DNA of 47,561 nucleotides from Geminicoccaceae bacterium (GTDB taxonomy: Bacteria; Pseudomonadota; Alphaproteobacteria; Geminicoccales; Geminicoccaceae): the NCBI GenBank assembly GCA_020446525.1, contig JAGREO010000078.1, positions 1-47,561 of the forward strand, read 5' to 3'. The notes under the pieces were generated by a model that saw nothing but the letters and a program-made list of their open reading frames with translations, ran no database searches and was not told where the DNA came from. How positions within the stretch are numbered: the first letter of the stretch is position 1; each line of letters starts with the position of its first letter. The translations under genes were made by a program, and so were the position numbers. Positions 26,994 to 35,083 of the stretch are shown here, in pieces.

Positions 26994-29009
26994 GTGCTCT
27001 CGCCGATCGATCCGCCCGGCCCCCTGCTCCTGGTGGCCGTGGCGGGCGGTGTTTTGCAACTTATCGGTTTTTCTGGCCTGTTGGCCCTCTTGATCCACAG
27101 TTGGGGTCGCGCGCACGTTCCCGCACTTCACGGCCGCTTGCTGATGTCCGCGGTCGCCGCCGCCGCGCTGAGCGGCGCGACGTTCGCCATGGCTTCGGCG
27201 GGCTGGATCGATCCCGCCTGGGCAGGCGCCGCGGCCCTGCTGGCGACCATCGGCTGGTGCATCTTTCTGCTGCTGATCGCGGGCGTCGCGGGCGCGCGCA
27301 GCGTGACCGCGGTACCGCTTTGGGTGTGGCCGTTGATTGCCGGCCTCGCGCTCGTCCATCTGATCGATACGACCTTCGGAGCATGGCTGCATCTGGCGTT
27401 CTCGGTGGTATCGCTGTTGCTCGTCGAGCGGACCTACCGCCTCGCCGACGACGATCGGCGCTGGGCGCTGAAATTCATGCTCGTCGGGCTGGGCGCAATT
27501 TTCGCCTTCGATGCCGTGGCGCTGGCCGATGTACTGTTCACGGGCGGTACGTCGTCCGCGATCGCCGCGCGTGGATGGGTCCAGGCCCTCGTGGTGCCTC
27601 TGGCGGCCGCCTCCATCGCTCGCAATCCGAGCTGGGCCTTCGACATCCACGTCGCACGCCGTGCCGTCGTTGGCGGAGTGTTCGTGGGCGCGACGCTGGT
27701 CTACGTGCTGGCGACCTGGCTCGTCGGTCTCGGCCTCGTGGATCGGCTGGGCGAGCTGGGCGGCGCCGCGCGCGCGTTCCTCGTCACGTTGCTGCTGGGC
27801 TTGCTCGCTCTCTCCTTGATGTCGGGCACGGTGAAGGGTGCTGTGGCGCTGCTCGTGTCGCGCACCTTCTTCAGCTATCGCTTCGACTACCGGCGCGAGT
27901 GGGCGCGGTTCATCGAGACGCTCGGCGGCCGCAGCGACCATGCGGCGCACGGGCTGGCCGAGCGTGTGATCTTCGCCGTGGCCGATCTGGTGGACGCCAC
28001 CGGCGGTGCGATCTGGCGTTACGAAGGCGACGGCCATTTCCGGCCCGTCGCCGTGCGCAATCTGCCCTTCCACGAATGCCACGCCGGCCAGTCGCGCCCG
28101 CTCGCCGCGCGGCTGACGGAGACCGATCGTCCCATCGAATGCGGCGGGTCGGAGCCGTTCGGCGCATGGCCTTCCTGGATGCCCGATCCCGGCCTGTGCT
28201 GGCTGGTGCTGCCGCTGACGCATCGCGGCCGTCTGTTCGGCGCCATGGTGCTGGCCCGGGCCCGGGTGCCGCGCGCGCTCGACCTCGAGGAGAGCGAGCT
28301 CCTGCACATGGCCGCGCGTGAGGCCGCGTCCTATCTGGCCGAGGACGAGGCGGCCGAGCGGTTGCGCGCCGCGGCGGCGTTCGCCACCTTCAACCGCCGC
28401 TTCGCCTTCGTCATGCACGACGTCAAGAACATCGCCGCACAGCTCTCGATGACGCTCGCCAATGCCGCGCGGCATCGTGACGATCCTGCCTTTCAGGCGG
28501 ACATGCTGGTCACCTTGCGGCGATCCGTCGAGCGGATGGAAACGCTCATCGATCGCATCAAGAAGAGCGACAAGGGCCAGCAGGGCGTCCTTCGCCTCGA
28601 TCTCCTGCTGCGCGATCTGGCCGAGGAGGACGTGGCGCTGCACGGTTTCGACGCGCCGGTGCAGGTGCGCGGCGATGCCGATGCGGTGCGCATGGCGGTG
28701 GCCCACCTCATCGACAATGCGCGCGAATCGGCGCCGGGCCGCCGCCGGGTCGAGCTCGTGCTGGACCGCTGCGACGGCATGGCGGTGATCGAGGTGCGCG
28801 ACGACGGCGCCGGGATGGACGCGGCCTTCGTCAAGCTCGGCCTGTTCCGGCCGTTCGCCACCACCAAGAAGACCGGCACCGGCCTCGGCATGCTGCAGGT
28901 GGAGGAGGCGGCTCGCGCCACCGGCGGCCGGGTCGAGGTCGAGAGCGCGCCCGGCCGGGGATCGATCGTGCGGATGCTGCTTCCGCTGCTCGGGGAGCCG
29001 GTCGCATGA
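26994..29009 (+). CDS. prsK: Membrane sensor histidine kinase PrsK (XrtA/PEP-CTERM-associated)
   Basis: A 671-residue kinase with an N-terminal membrane region of about eight helices (1-~290), a GAF-like domain (~310-450) and a kinase core. The phosphoacceptor His475 is in FVMHDVKNIAAQLSM; the ATP lid contains the N-box HLIDNARES, the G1 box DDGAGMD and TKKTGTGLGML. This is the PrsK architecture known from XrtA clusters, where the kinase pairs with the sigma-54 activator PrsR. The start codon is GTG at 26994, immediately after the preceding gene. The stop overlaps the prsR ATG (ATGA), indicating tight coupling. Confidence 0.92.
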   Translation: MLSPIDPPGPLLLVAVAGGVLQLIGFSGLLALLIHSWGRAHVPALHGRLLMSAVAAAALSGATFAMASAGWIDPAWAGAAALLATIGWCIFLLLIAGVAGARSVTAVPLWVWPLIAGLALVHLIDTTFGAWLHLAFSVVSLLLVERTYRLADDDRRWALKFMLVGLGAIFAFDAVALADVLFTGGTSSAIAARGWVQALVVPLAAASIARNPSWAFDIHVARRAVVGGVFVGATLVYVLATWLVGLGLVDRLGELGGAARAFLVTLLLGLLALSLMSGTVKGAVALLVSRTFFSYRFDYRREWARFIETLGGRSDHAAHGLAERVIFAVADLVDATGGAIWRYEGDGHFRPVAVRNLPFHECHAGQSRPLAARLTETDRPIECGGSEPFGAWPSWMPDPGLCWLVLPLTHRGRLFGAMVLARARVPRALDLEESELLHMAAREAASYLAEDEAAERLRAAAAFATFNRRFAFVMHDVKNIAAQLSMTLANAARHRDDPAFQADMLVTLRRSVERMETLIDRIKKSDKGQQGVLRLDLLLRDLAEEDVALHGFDAPVQVRGDADAVRMAVAHLIDNARESAPGRRRVELVLDRCDGMAVIEVRDDGAGMDAAFVKLGLFRPFATTKKTGTGLGMLQVEEAARATGGRVEVESAPGRGSIVRMLLPLLGEPVA

Positions 29010-30382
29010 GCGGTGTCGGGGGAAGGACCGGCGGCGACGAACGCCGCTTGCTGGTGGTCGAGGACGACGAGGCGCTGCGCACCCAGTTGCGCTGGTCGTT
29101 CGACCGGTTTCAGACCACGCTCGCCGCCGATCGCGAGACGGCGCTCACCGCACTGCGCGCCTGCGAGCCGCAGGTGGTGCTGCTCGATCTGGGCCTGCCG
29201 CCCGATCCCGAAGGCAGCAGCGAAGGCCTGGCGACCATGGACCGCATCCTGCAGATGGCGCCGGCCACCAAGGTCGTGGTGCTGACCGGGCGCGAGGGGC
29301 GGGGGCACGCACGCGCCGCCGTCGCCTGCGGGGCGCACGACTATCACCAGAAACCCGCCGACCTCGACCACCTCAATCTCGTGCTCGACCGCGCCTTCTA
29401 CATGCGCGAGCTCGAGGACGAGAACGAGCTGCTGCAGGAGCGGCAGGCCAAGACGCGCTTTCCGGGCCTGATCGGCGACAGCCCGGCCCTGCTCCACCTC
29501 GTGCGAACGATCGAACGGCTCGGGCCGACCGACGTGAGCGTCATGCTGCTGGGGGAGAGCGGCACCGGAAAGGAGGTGGTCGCCCGCAGCCTGCATCGCA
29601 CCAGCACACGCGCCGCTCGACGGTTCGTGGCGATCAACTGCGCCGCCATCCCGGCGACGCTGCTCGAAGCGGAGCTGTTCGGATATGAGCGCGGCGCCTT
29701 CACCGGTGCCGTCAAGCAGACGCAGGGCCGGATCGAGCTGGCCCACGGCGGCACGCTCTTTCTCGACGAGATCGGCGACCTGCCGGTCGAGCTGCAGGCC
29801 AAGCTGCTGCGCTTTCTGCAGGAACGCGTGGTCGAGAGACTGGGCGGACGCGAGGAGATCGCCGTCGACGTGCGGGTCGTCTGTGCGACCCACCGCGACC
29901 TCGAGGCACGCGTGCAGGCCGGGTCGTTCCGCGAAGACCTCTATTATCGCTTGTGCGAGATCAGCGTCGCCATTCCGCCCCTGCGCGATCGGGTGGGCGA
30001 TGCGGTGCAACTGGCGCACCATTTCCTCACCGCCTATGCGATCGAGCTCGGCCGTCGCGGCCTCTCGCTGGGCCACGAGGCGATCGCGGCGATCGACGCC
30101 TATCAGTGGCCGGGTAACGTCCGTGAGCTGCAGAACCGGATCAAGCGCTCCATCATCCTGGCCCAGAGCAAGAAGATCGGCCCGGCCGACCTCGACCTCG
30201 ATCCGGGCGAGGTCGAGGACGGTGCCCTCAACCTGCGCCAGGTGCGCGAGCGGGCCGAACAAGCGAGCGTGCGCCGGGCTTTGGCCCGCTCCCGCGGCAA
30301 CGTCTCGCGGGCCGCCCGCCTGCTGGGCATCAGCCGTCCGACGCTCTACGACCTGATGCGTCAACACCAGTTGCGTGATTGA
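29006..30382 (+). CDS. prsR: Sigma-54-dependent response regulator PrsR (XrtA/PEP-CTERM-associated)
   Basis: A 458-residue NtrC-class activator. The receiver domain (about 12-130) has its phosphoacceptor at Asp61 (VVLLDLGLP). The AAA+ domain shows Walker A GESGTGKE (183-190), the sigma-54 contact loop GAFTGA (230-235) and Walker B LFLDEIG (251-257). The C-terminus is a Fis-type helix-turn-helix ([18 protein letters not shown]). It should act with RpoN on genes controlled by PrsK, possibly the operon starting at 12551. The start overlaps the prsK stop. Confidence 0.93.
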   Translation: MSGVGGRTGGDERRLLVVEDDEALRTQLRWSFDRFQTTLAADRETALTALRACEPQVVLLDLGLPPDPEGSSEGLATMDRILQMAPATKVVVLTGREGRGHARAAVACGAHDYHQKPADLDHLNLVLDRAFYMRELEDENELLQERQAKTRFPGLIGDSPALLHLVRTIERLGPTDVSVMLLGESGTGKEVVARSLHRTSTRAARRFVAINCAAIPATLLEAELFGYERGAFTGAVKQTQGRIELAHGGTLFLDEIGDLPVELQAKLLRFLQERVVERLGGREEIAVDVRVVCATHRDLEARVQAGSFREDLYYRLCEISVAIPPLRDRVGDAVQLAHHFLTAYAIELGRRGLSLGHEAIAAIDAYQWPGNVRELQNRIKRSIILAQSKKIGPADLDLDPGEVEDGALNLRQVRERAEQASVRRALARSRGNVSRAARLLGISRPTLYDLMRQHQLRD

Positions 30383-30449
30383 ACGCCACCGGTCGCTGCG
30401 AGCCCGTCCTCCGATCGCCTCACCCTCCACGTCCTGCCGGGGAGCGCCG

Positions 30450-31547
30450 ATGTCGCGTCCGCATCTGTTGCACATCCTGCCCGGCTTCGGCACCGGCGGC
30501 ATCCAGACCGTGCTCTGCCGCGTCCTCAACGGCCTGGGCCCCGCCTTCCGCCACACCGTGCTCAGCCTCACGCCGGACCTTTCCGCCGCCGCACGTCTCG
30601 GCGCCGACCTCGACGTCCGTCTCCTGAGCGCCCCCGAGACCGGCCGCGGCCTCGAGGCGATGCGCCGGCGCGCCGCTCACATCGCCGAGCTCGAGGCCGA
30701 TCTGGTCCTGACGACCAACTGGGGCGCCACCGACTGGCTCATCGCCCACCTGCTGCGACCGGTGGCACCGCACGTGCACCAGGAGCACGGTTTCGGACCC
30801 GACGAGGCGCACGGCCAGCTGGCGCGGCGGGTCTGGCTGCGACGGGCAGCGTTGCGGCGCGCAAGGGGGCTGATCGTGCCGTCGGAGACGCTCGCCCGCA
30901 TCGCCCGTCGCGACTGGTGGCTGGACCGGAAATCGATCCACCACATCGCCAACGGTGTCGATGCGGAGGAGCTCGCATGCCGGGCGCAGGGGCCGCTGCC
31001 GGTAGCTCTGCCGGAGGTGCGGCCGCTGATCGTTTCGGTGGCGCCCCTTCGACCGGAAAAACGCCTCGATCGGCTGATCCGCGCGTTCGCCGCCCTACGC
31101 GGCCGGCCGGGTCTGGTGATCGTCGGCGAGGGTGGCGAGCGGACTTCGCTCGAGCATCTGGCCCGGAGCTGCGAGGTCGCCGATCGCGTCGTCTTCGCCG
31201 GAAACCAGCCCGAGCCTTCCATTCTGCTCGGGCGTGCCGACGTCTACGCACTCACCTCCGACACCGAGCAGATGCCGGCCGCGGTGCTCGAGGCGATGGC
31301 GATGGGCCTGCCGGTGGCGGCGACCGACGTCGGCGATCTGCGCCACATGCTGCCGGCGGCGAACGCACCCTTCCTCGTGCCGCGCGACGACGAGGCGGCG
31401 CTTGCCGCGGCACTCGGCCGCCTGCTCGAGGACGAGACGTCGCGCCGACGGGTCGGTGAGGCCAACCGTGCCCGGCAGGCCGGATGTTATGATGCGTCGA
31501 CCATGATCGAAGCCTATGGCAGGTACTGGCGTGACCTGACACGCTGA
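30450..31547 (+). CDS. EPS glycosyltransferase (GT4 family, XrtA-associated class)
   Basis: A ~365-residue GT-B enzyme beginning MSRPHLLHILPGFGTGGIQTVLCR. The donor-binding half includes LIVSVAPLRPEKRLDRLIRA, DRVVFAGNQPEPSILLG and TSDTEQMPAAVLEAMAMGLPVAA. ATG at 30450 is chosen because GGGGAG lies directly upstream; a GTG at 30375, overlapping the end of prsR, would add 25 unconserved residues. It is the last clear EPS-assembly gene of the cluster, immediately upstream of the RegB-like kinase. Confidence 0.88.
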   Translation: MSRPHLLHILPGFGTGGIQTVLCRVLNGLGPAFRHTVLSLTPDLSAAARLGADLDVRLLSAPETGRGLEAMRRRAAHIAELEADLVLTTNWGATDWLIAHLLRPVAPHVHQEHGFGPDEAHGQLARRVWLRRAALRRARGLIVPSETLARIARRDWWLDRKSIHHIANGVDAEELACRAQGPLPVALPEVRPLIVSVAPLRPEKRLDRLIRAFAALRGRPGLVIVGEGGERTSLEHLARSCEVADRVVFAGNQPEPSILLGRADVYALTSDTEQMPAAVLEAMAMGLPVAATDVGDLRHMLPAANAPFLVPRDDEAALAAALGRLLEDETSRRRVGEANRARQAGCYDASTMIEAYGRYWRDLTR

Positions 31548-31553
31548 GAGGAC

Positions 31554-32906
31554 GTGCCGTTGGCTGTGGCACCCTGGTCGTACGTCGTCGAACCGGCCCG
31601 CCGCGTCGCGCGCAGGGTCCAGAGCTGGCGCCGGACACCGCCCGGTGCCGTGTCCGATGACATGAGCCTGTCGACGTTGGCCGTGATCCGCTGGGTGGCG
31701 GTGATCGGCCAGTTGTTCGCGGTGCTCTTCGTGCATTTCTCGCTCGGGATCGAGCTTCCGCTGCCCCCGCTCCTGGCCGTGGTGGGTGCCGCCGTCGCGG
31801 TGAACCTGATCATGCTCGGCATGCGGCGTCGGCGCACCCGGCTCGGCCGGGCCGACACGATCATGGTCTTCGCCTTCGACATCGTGCAGCTCGGTCTGCT
31901 GCTCGGGCTGACCGGCGGCCTGGACAATCCGTTCGCCGTGCTGATGATGCTGCCGGTGGCCTTTGCGGCGACCACTCTGCCGCGGCTGCCCACGACGTTG
32001 CTCACGGCGCTGGCGGTGGTGATCCTCACCGTTCTCACCGTCGTGCACCGGCCCTTGCCGTGGATCGACGGCACGCTCACACTGCCCGTCCTCTATAGCG
32101 TCGCATTCTGGCTGGCCCTCTCCATGGCCGTCGTGCTGCTGGCGTGGCACGTCGCACAGATTTCCCTAGACGCGCGGCGTCAGGCGCACGCGTATGAGGC
32201 CATGCAGCTCGCCTTGTCGCGCGAGCAGGCGCTCTCGGCTTTGGGCGGTCAGGCGGCCGCGGTCGCGCACGCCCTCGGATCGCCGCTGGCCACCATCGCC
32301 GTCGTCGCCAAGGAGCTCGTGCGCGAGATGCCGGCCTCCGACCCGCTTTGCGAGGATGCGCGGGAACTGCTGATCCAGGCACAGCGGTGTCGCGACGTGC
32401 TGGCGACGCTGGGCCGGCCGGATGGAAACGATCACACACCCTTTACCGCCCAGCCGCTCTCCCATCACCTGCGCGACCTGGCCGAATCGATGGCGCGGCC
32501 GGGTGTGGAGGTCCGGGTCACGGTCGAGGGAGTCGAAACCCGGGACGAGCCGCGCGTCGACATCGGCTCGGAGATCCGCCACTCGCTGGGCAATCTGATC
32601 GACAATGCCATCCAGTTCGCACACCGCCGCGTGACCCTGGCCCTGACCTATGCCGAGACCGGCAGGTCTCTTCTGATCGAAGACGACGGACCGGGTTTCG
32701 CGCCCGAAATACTCGATTGGCTGGGTGAGCCCTATGTTTCCAGTCGTCGAAGGTCGGGCGGTCTGGGATTGGGAATATTCATCGCCAACAGGCTGCTTGC
32801 CCGAAGCGGTGCCGCGCTGCATTTTGAGAACACGAAGAACGGCGCAAGGGTGAGCATCTTCTGGCCCTCGAGCGCGTTACACGAAGGGATTGGAGACGTC
32901 CGATGA
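31554..32906 (+). CDS. RegB/PrrB-like redox sensor histidine kinase with an altered H-box
   Basis: A ~450-residue membrane kinase related to RegB/PrrB/ActS. Six or so helices are visible; the quinone-interaction motif GGLDNPF is intact at 121-127, and the redox-active Cys is represented at Cys279 (QRCRD). The phosphoacceptor is His239, but the usual HELGTPL reads HALGSPL here: the acidic general base after His is Ala240 and the phosphatase-position Thr is Ser243. The rest of the core is normal (NLIDNAIQFA, DDGPGFAP, GLGLGIFIANRLL). The start is GTG at 31554 after GAGAGG. Its stop overlaps the first regA-like gene (ATGA). Confidence 0.88.
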   Translation: MPLAVAPWSYVVEPARRVARRVQSWRRTPPGAVSDDMSLSTLAVIRWVAVIGQLFAVLFVHFSLGIELPLPPLLAVVGAAVAVNLIMLGMRRRRTRLGRADTIMVFAFDIVQLGLLLGLTGGLDNPFAVLMMLPVAFAATTLPRLPTTLLTALAVVILTVLTVVHRPLPWIDGTLTLPVLYSVAFWLALSMAVVLLAWHVAQISLDARRQAHAYEAMQLALSREQALSALGGQAAAVAHALGSPLATIAVVAKELVREMPASDPLCEDARELLIQAQRCRDVLATLGRPDGNDHTPFTAQPLSHHLRDLAESMARPGVEVRVTVEGVETRDEPRVDIGSEIRHSLGNLIDNAIQFAHRRVTLALTYAETGRSLLIEDDGPGFAPEILDWLGEPYVSSRRRSGGLGLGIFIANRLLARSGAALHFENTKNGARVSIFWPSSALHEGIGDVR

Positions 32907-33496
32907 ACGAGCTGTCGACGGTGCCCGGCGATGCCGGTGAACGCGGCGGCCGATCGCCGTCGCCGGACGACGGGCCCTCATTGCTGCTCGTCGACGACGA
33001 CGCGCCTTTGCGCCGCAGCCTCGAGCGCGCCATGGAGCGGCGCGGCTTTCAGGTGCTCGCTGCCGAAAGCCTCAAGGAAGGACTGAATCTGGCCCACAGC
33101 TCACGGCTGGAATATGCGGTGGTCGACCTCAGGCTCGAGGACGGTTCGGGCATCGATCTGGTGGCGCGGCTCCGTCAGCTCCACCCGCAGATCAAGGTCG
33201 TGATCCTCACCGGCTACGGCAACATCGCCACGGCCGTCGCCGCCATCAAGGCCGGTGCGATGGACTATCTGGCCAAACCGGCCGACGCGGACGATGTGAT
33301 CAACGCGCTCCTGTCCAGCGGCGGCAACCTTCCGCCACCGCCCAAGAACCCGATGTCCGCCGATCGGGTGCGCTGGGAGCACATCCAGCGCGTCTTCGAG
33401 CAGTGCAACCGCAACGTGTCGGAGACCGCGCGACGTCTCAATATGCACCGGCGTACCCTGCAGCGGATCCTCAACAAGCGCGCCCCGCGCGAGTAG
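32903..33496 (+). CDS. RegA/PrrA/ActR-like response regulator (first copy)
   Basis: A 197-residue response regulator. The receiver carries the acidic cluster LLLVDDDAPLRRS, the phosphoacceptor in VVDLRLEDGSG, the Thr in ILTGYG and the Lys in LAKPADADD. After a Pro-rich linker (LPPPPKNP) a Fis-like DNA-binding domain follows, with RWEHIQRVFEQCNRNVSETARRLNMHRRTLQRIL. RegA-type proteins control redox-dependent genes such as oxidases, photosynthesis and nitrogen or carbon fixation. The start overlaps the regB-like stop, so the pair is translationally coupled, and a second copy follows. Confidence 0.9.
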   Translation: MNELSTVPGDAGERGGRSPSPDDGPSLLLVDDDAPLRRSLERAMERRGFQVLAAESLKEGLNLAHSSRLEYAVVDLRLEDGSGIDLVARLRQLHPQIKVVILTGYGNIATAVAAIKAGAMDYLAKPADADDVINALLSSGGNLPPPPKNPMSADRVRWEHIQRVFEQCNRNVSETARRLNMHRRTLQRILNKRAPRE

Positions 33497-33531
33497 CGGC
33501 GGTGGCCGACGGACCAGGGGAAGGAACCGCC

Positions 33532-34098
33532 ATGACGGTCGTCAAGCAAGCCTCCGTGTCGCCGGCATCCGGTTCTCGCCCGACCTTGCTGCTGGTCGAC
33601 GACGATGCCCCGCTGCGTCGCAACCTGACGCTACAGCTCGAGCGGGAGGGATACGGGGTGGTTCAGGCGGCATCCTTGCGGGAAGCCTACGAGACGACCG
33701 CCGAGACCATCCCAGATGCCGCCGTCATCGACCTCAATCTCGAAGACGGTCACGGCATGGAACTCATCGACGCGCTTTTGGACATGAAGCAGGACATGCG
33801 CATCGTGGTGCTGACCGGTTACGACAGCATCGCGTCGAGCATTCTCGCCACCAAGGCCGGGGCCGTGGGCTACCTCGCCAAACCGCCCAGGCTCGAGGAA
33901 ATGCTGGCCATCCTGCGCGGTGACACGCCGGCTGACCAGCCGCCGGAGGAACTGCCGATGTCGGCCGACCGCATCCGCTGGGAGTACATCCAGCGGGTAT
34001 TCGAGCAATGCGAGCGCAACGTTTCGGAGACCGCGCGGCGCTTGAACATGCACCGGCGCACCCTTCAGCGCATCCTGAGCAAACGCGCGCCGCGCTGA
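33532..34098 (+). CDS. RegA/PrrA/ActR-like response regulator (second, divergent copy)
   Basis: A 188-residue regulator, 35 nt after the first copy with its own AAGGA ribosome site. The receiver is intact (LLLVDDDAPLRRN, VIDLNLEDGHG, VLTGYD, LAKPPRLEE) but differs from the first copy across most of its length. The output domain is almost identical: RIRWEYIQRVFEQCERNVSETARRLNMHRRTLQRIL. The two probably bind related sites while receiving different inputs; whether both accept phosphate from the RegB-like kinase is unknown. The start at 33532 is preferred over an upstream in-frame start at 33403 that lies within the previous gene. Confidence 0.88.
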   Translation: MTVVKQASVSPASGSRPTLLLVDDDAPLRRNLTLQLEREGYGVVQAASLREAYETTAETIPDAAVIDLNLEDGHGMELIDALLDMKQDMRIVVLTGYDSIASSILATKAGAVGYLAKPPRLEEMLAILRGDTPADQPPEELPMSADRIRWEYIQRVFEQCERNVSETARRLNMHRRTLQRILSKRAPR

Positions 34099-34124
34099 AC
34101 CGCGTGGTCCGCTTGCTCCAGGCG

Positions 34125-34847
34125 TTACGCCGATGCCGGCTGAACGAGCCGCTCCAACCGTCCCGTCGGCCAGCATTCCGTGCCCTTGGCGAACCGGCTG
34201 CTGCCGCCGGTGCTGAATCCGATGCTCTCGATGCCCGAGGCATAGCGGGTCCCCGGGTCGGACCAGGCATCGGTCTTCTTGCTGACGACATAGTTGGCGA
34301 TGGCCTGGAGGAAGCTCCCCTCGCCGTCGGGACGGATCTGCACGACCAGCCGCGCGTCGAGAAGCAGCGTGCGCTCGATGGTGACCAGCCGGTCGCCGGT
34401 GGAGCGGGCGAGGGTGAGGCGCGGCGCCGTCGCATCTTCGCGCCAAGCGACGCCCGTCGCTGCATCCTCGCCGACGATGGTGCCGCAGTCGACGAAATCC
34501 CGCGGCTCGCCGCCATAGCGGGCGACGATCAGGCCCGTGCGCTCGTCGAGCTCCGAAAAGGTGAAGCCGGCCGCCGCCAGGGTCTGTTGCACGGCGTCCC
34601 AAGTGATCGCCACCGGTGCCGCGACCGACTGCTCGAGCTTGCTGCCGGGCGCGCCGCTCGGCCGCTGGTAGCGCAGGGTCTCCGCACTGGCCTTCATCAC
34701 CGGCGCGCCGGCCGCTGTTCCGCGGGTCCGCTCGAGCGCCGTCGGGATGAGCCCCTTGCCCGACGCCGTAGTACCGTTGTCTCCGGCGCAGGCCGCGAGC
34801 ATCCATCCGAGAAGAAAGAACAGGCCGACCATCATGGGTCGTCGCAT
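34125..34847 (-). CDS. Outer-membrane lipoprotein, BamC-like pattern (uncertain)
   Basis: A ~240-residue lipoprotein candidate: MRRPMMVGLFFLLGWMLAAC with lipobox LAAC, then a low-complexity Gly/Thr/Ala stretch. A middle segment TWDAVQQTLAAAGFTFSELDERTGLI resembles the repeated pattern of BamC/NlpB domains; the match is weak and the name is only a pointer. Downstream are IVARYGGEPRDFVDCGTI and an ARSTGDRLVTIERTLLLDARLVVQI-like region. ATG at 34847 is preferred because GGGAGA lies upstream; an upstream start at 35069 adds ~74 unconserved residues. The gene is convergent with the RegA pair. Confidence 0.75.
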   Translation of the reverse strand: MRRPMMVGLFFLLGWMLAACAGDNGTTASGKGLIPTALERTRGTAAGAPVMKASAETLRYQRPSGAPGSKLEQSVAAPVAITWDAVQQTLAAAGFTFSELDERTGLIVARYGGEPRDFVDCGTIVGEDAATGVAWREDATAPRLTLARSTGDRLVTIERTLLLDARLVVQIRPDGEGSFLQAIANYVVSKKTDAWSDPGTRYASGIESIGFSTGGSSRFAKGTECWPTGRLERLVQPASA

Positions 34848-34979
34848 CGCTTCGTCTCCCCGTGTTCGGCCGGCCGTCATGTTCTGGCCGTGATTGTTCG
34901 GCCGCCATCCTCCGACCATCCGATCGGCCCGATGCAGCCTCGCGGCTGTGGCACTGCCGACCGCATGGCGTACTTCATC

Positions 34980-35009
34980 TTTACACAAACCGGGTCCGGG
35001 CGCTATCAT
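34980..35009 (+). promoter_or_regulatory. Candidate sigma-70 promoter for the caspase-FGE gene
   Basis: TTTACA (34980-34985) and TATCAT (35004-35009) are separated by 18 nt and match the consensus at 4/6 or better each. The predicted transcript would start near 35016, about 68 nt before the ATG at 35084, which has AGGGA about 7 nt upstream. The spacer is GC-rich, as expected here. Confidence 0.5.
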
Positions 35010-35083
35010 CGAATGTTGCCGATGCCGGATCCGCCGCGGTCGTGGTTTCGTCCGGAAGATGTCTTCCAAACAAGGGAACGCCC

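Noticed and set aside
25566-28706. A very long open frame on the minus strand opposite the sugar transferase and prsK genes.
   Set aside because: High-GC shadow: composition is Arg/His/Gln/Glu-rich with no domain, and the plus strand carries well-formed genes with all motifs.
28493-30571. A 692-codon leftward open frame across prsK and prsR.
   Set aside because: Antisense shadow; the plus-strand genes have intact kinase and AAA+ motifs and coupled start/stop codons.
12551-31547. Search for an exosortase, PEP-CTERM tails (VPEP pattern with membrane helix and basic end) and O-antigen polymerase.
   Set aside because: None of the translated products shows these features, so they are reported as absent from the window, not as features.
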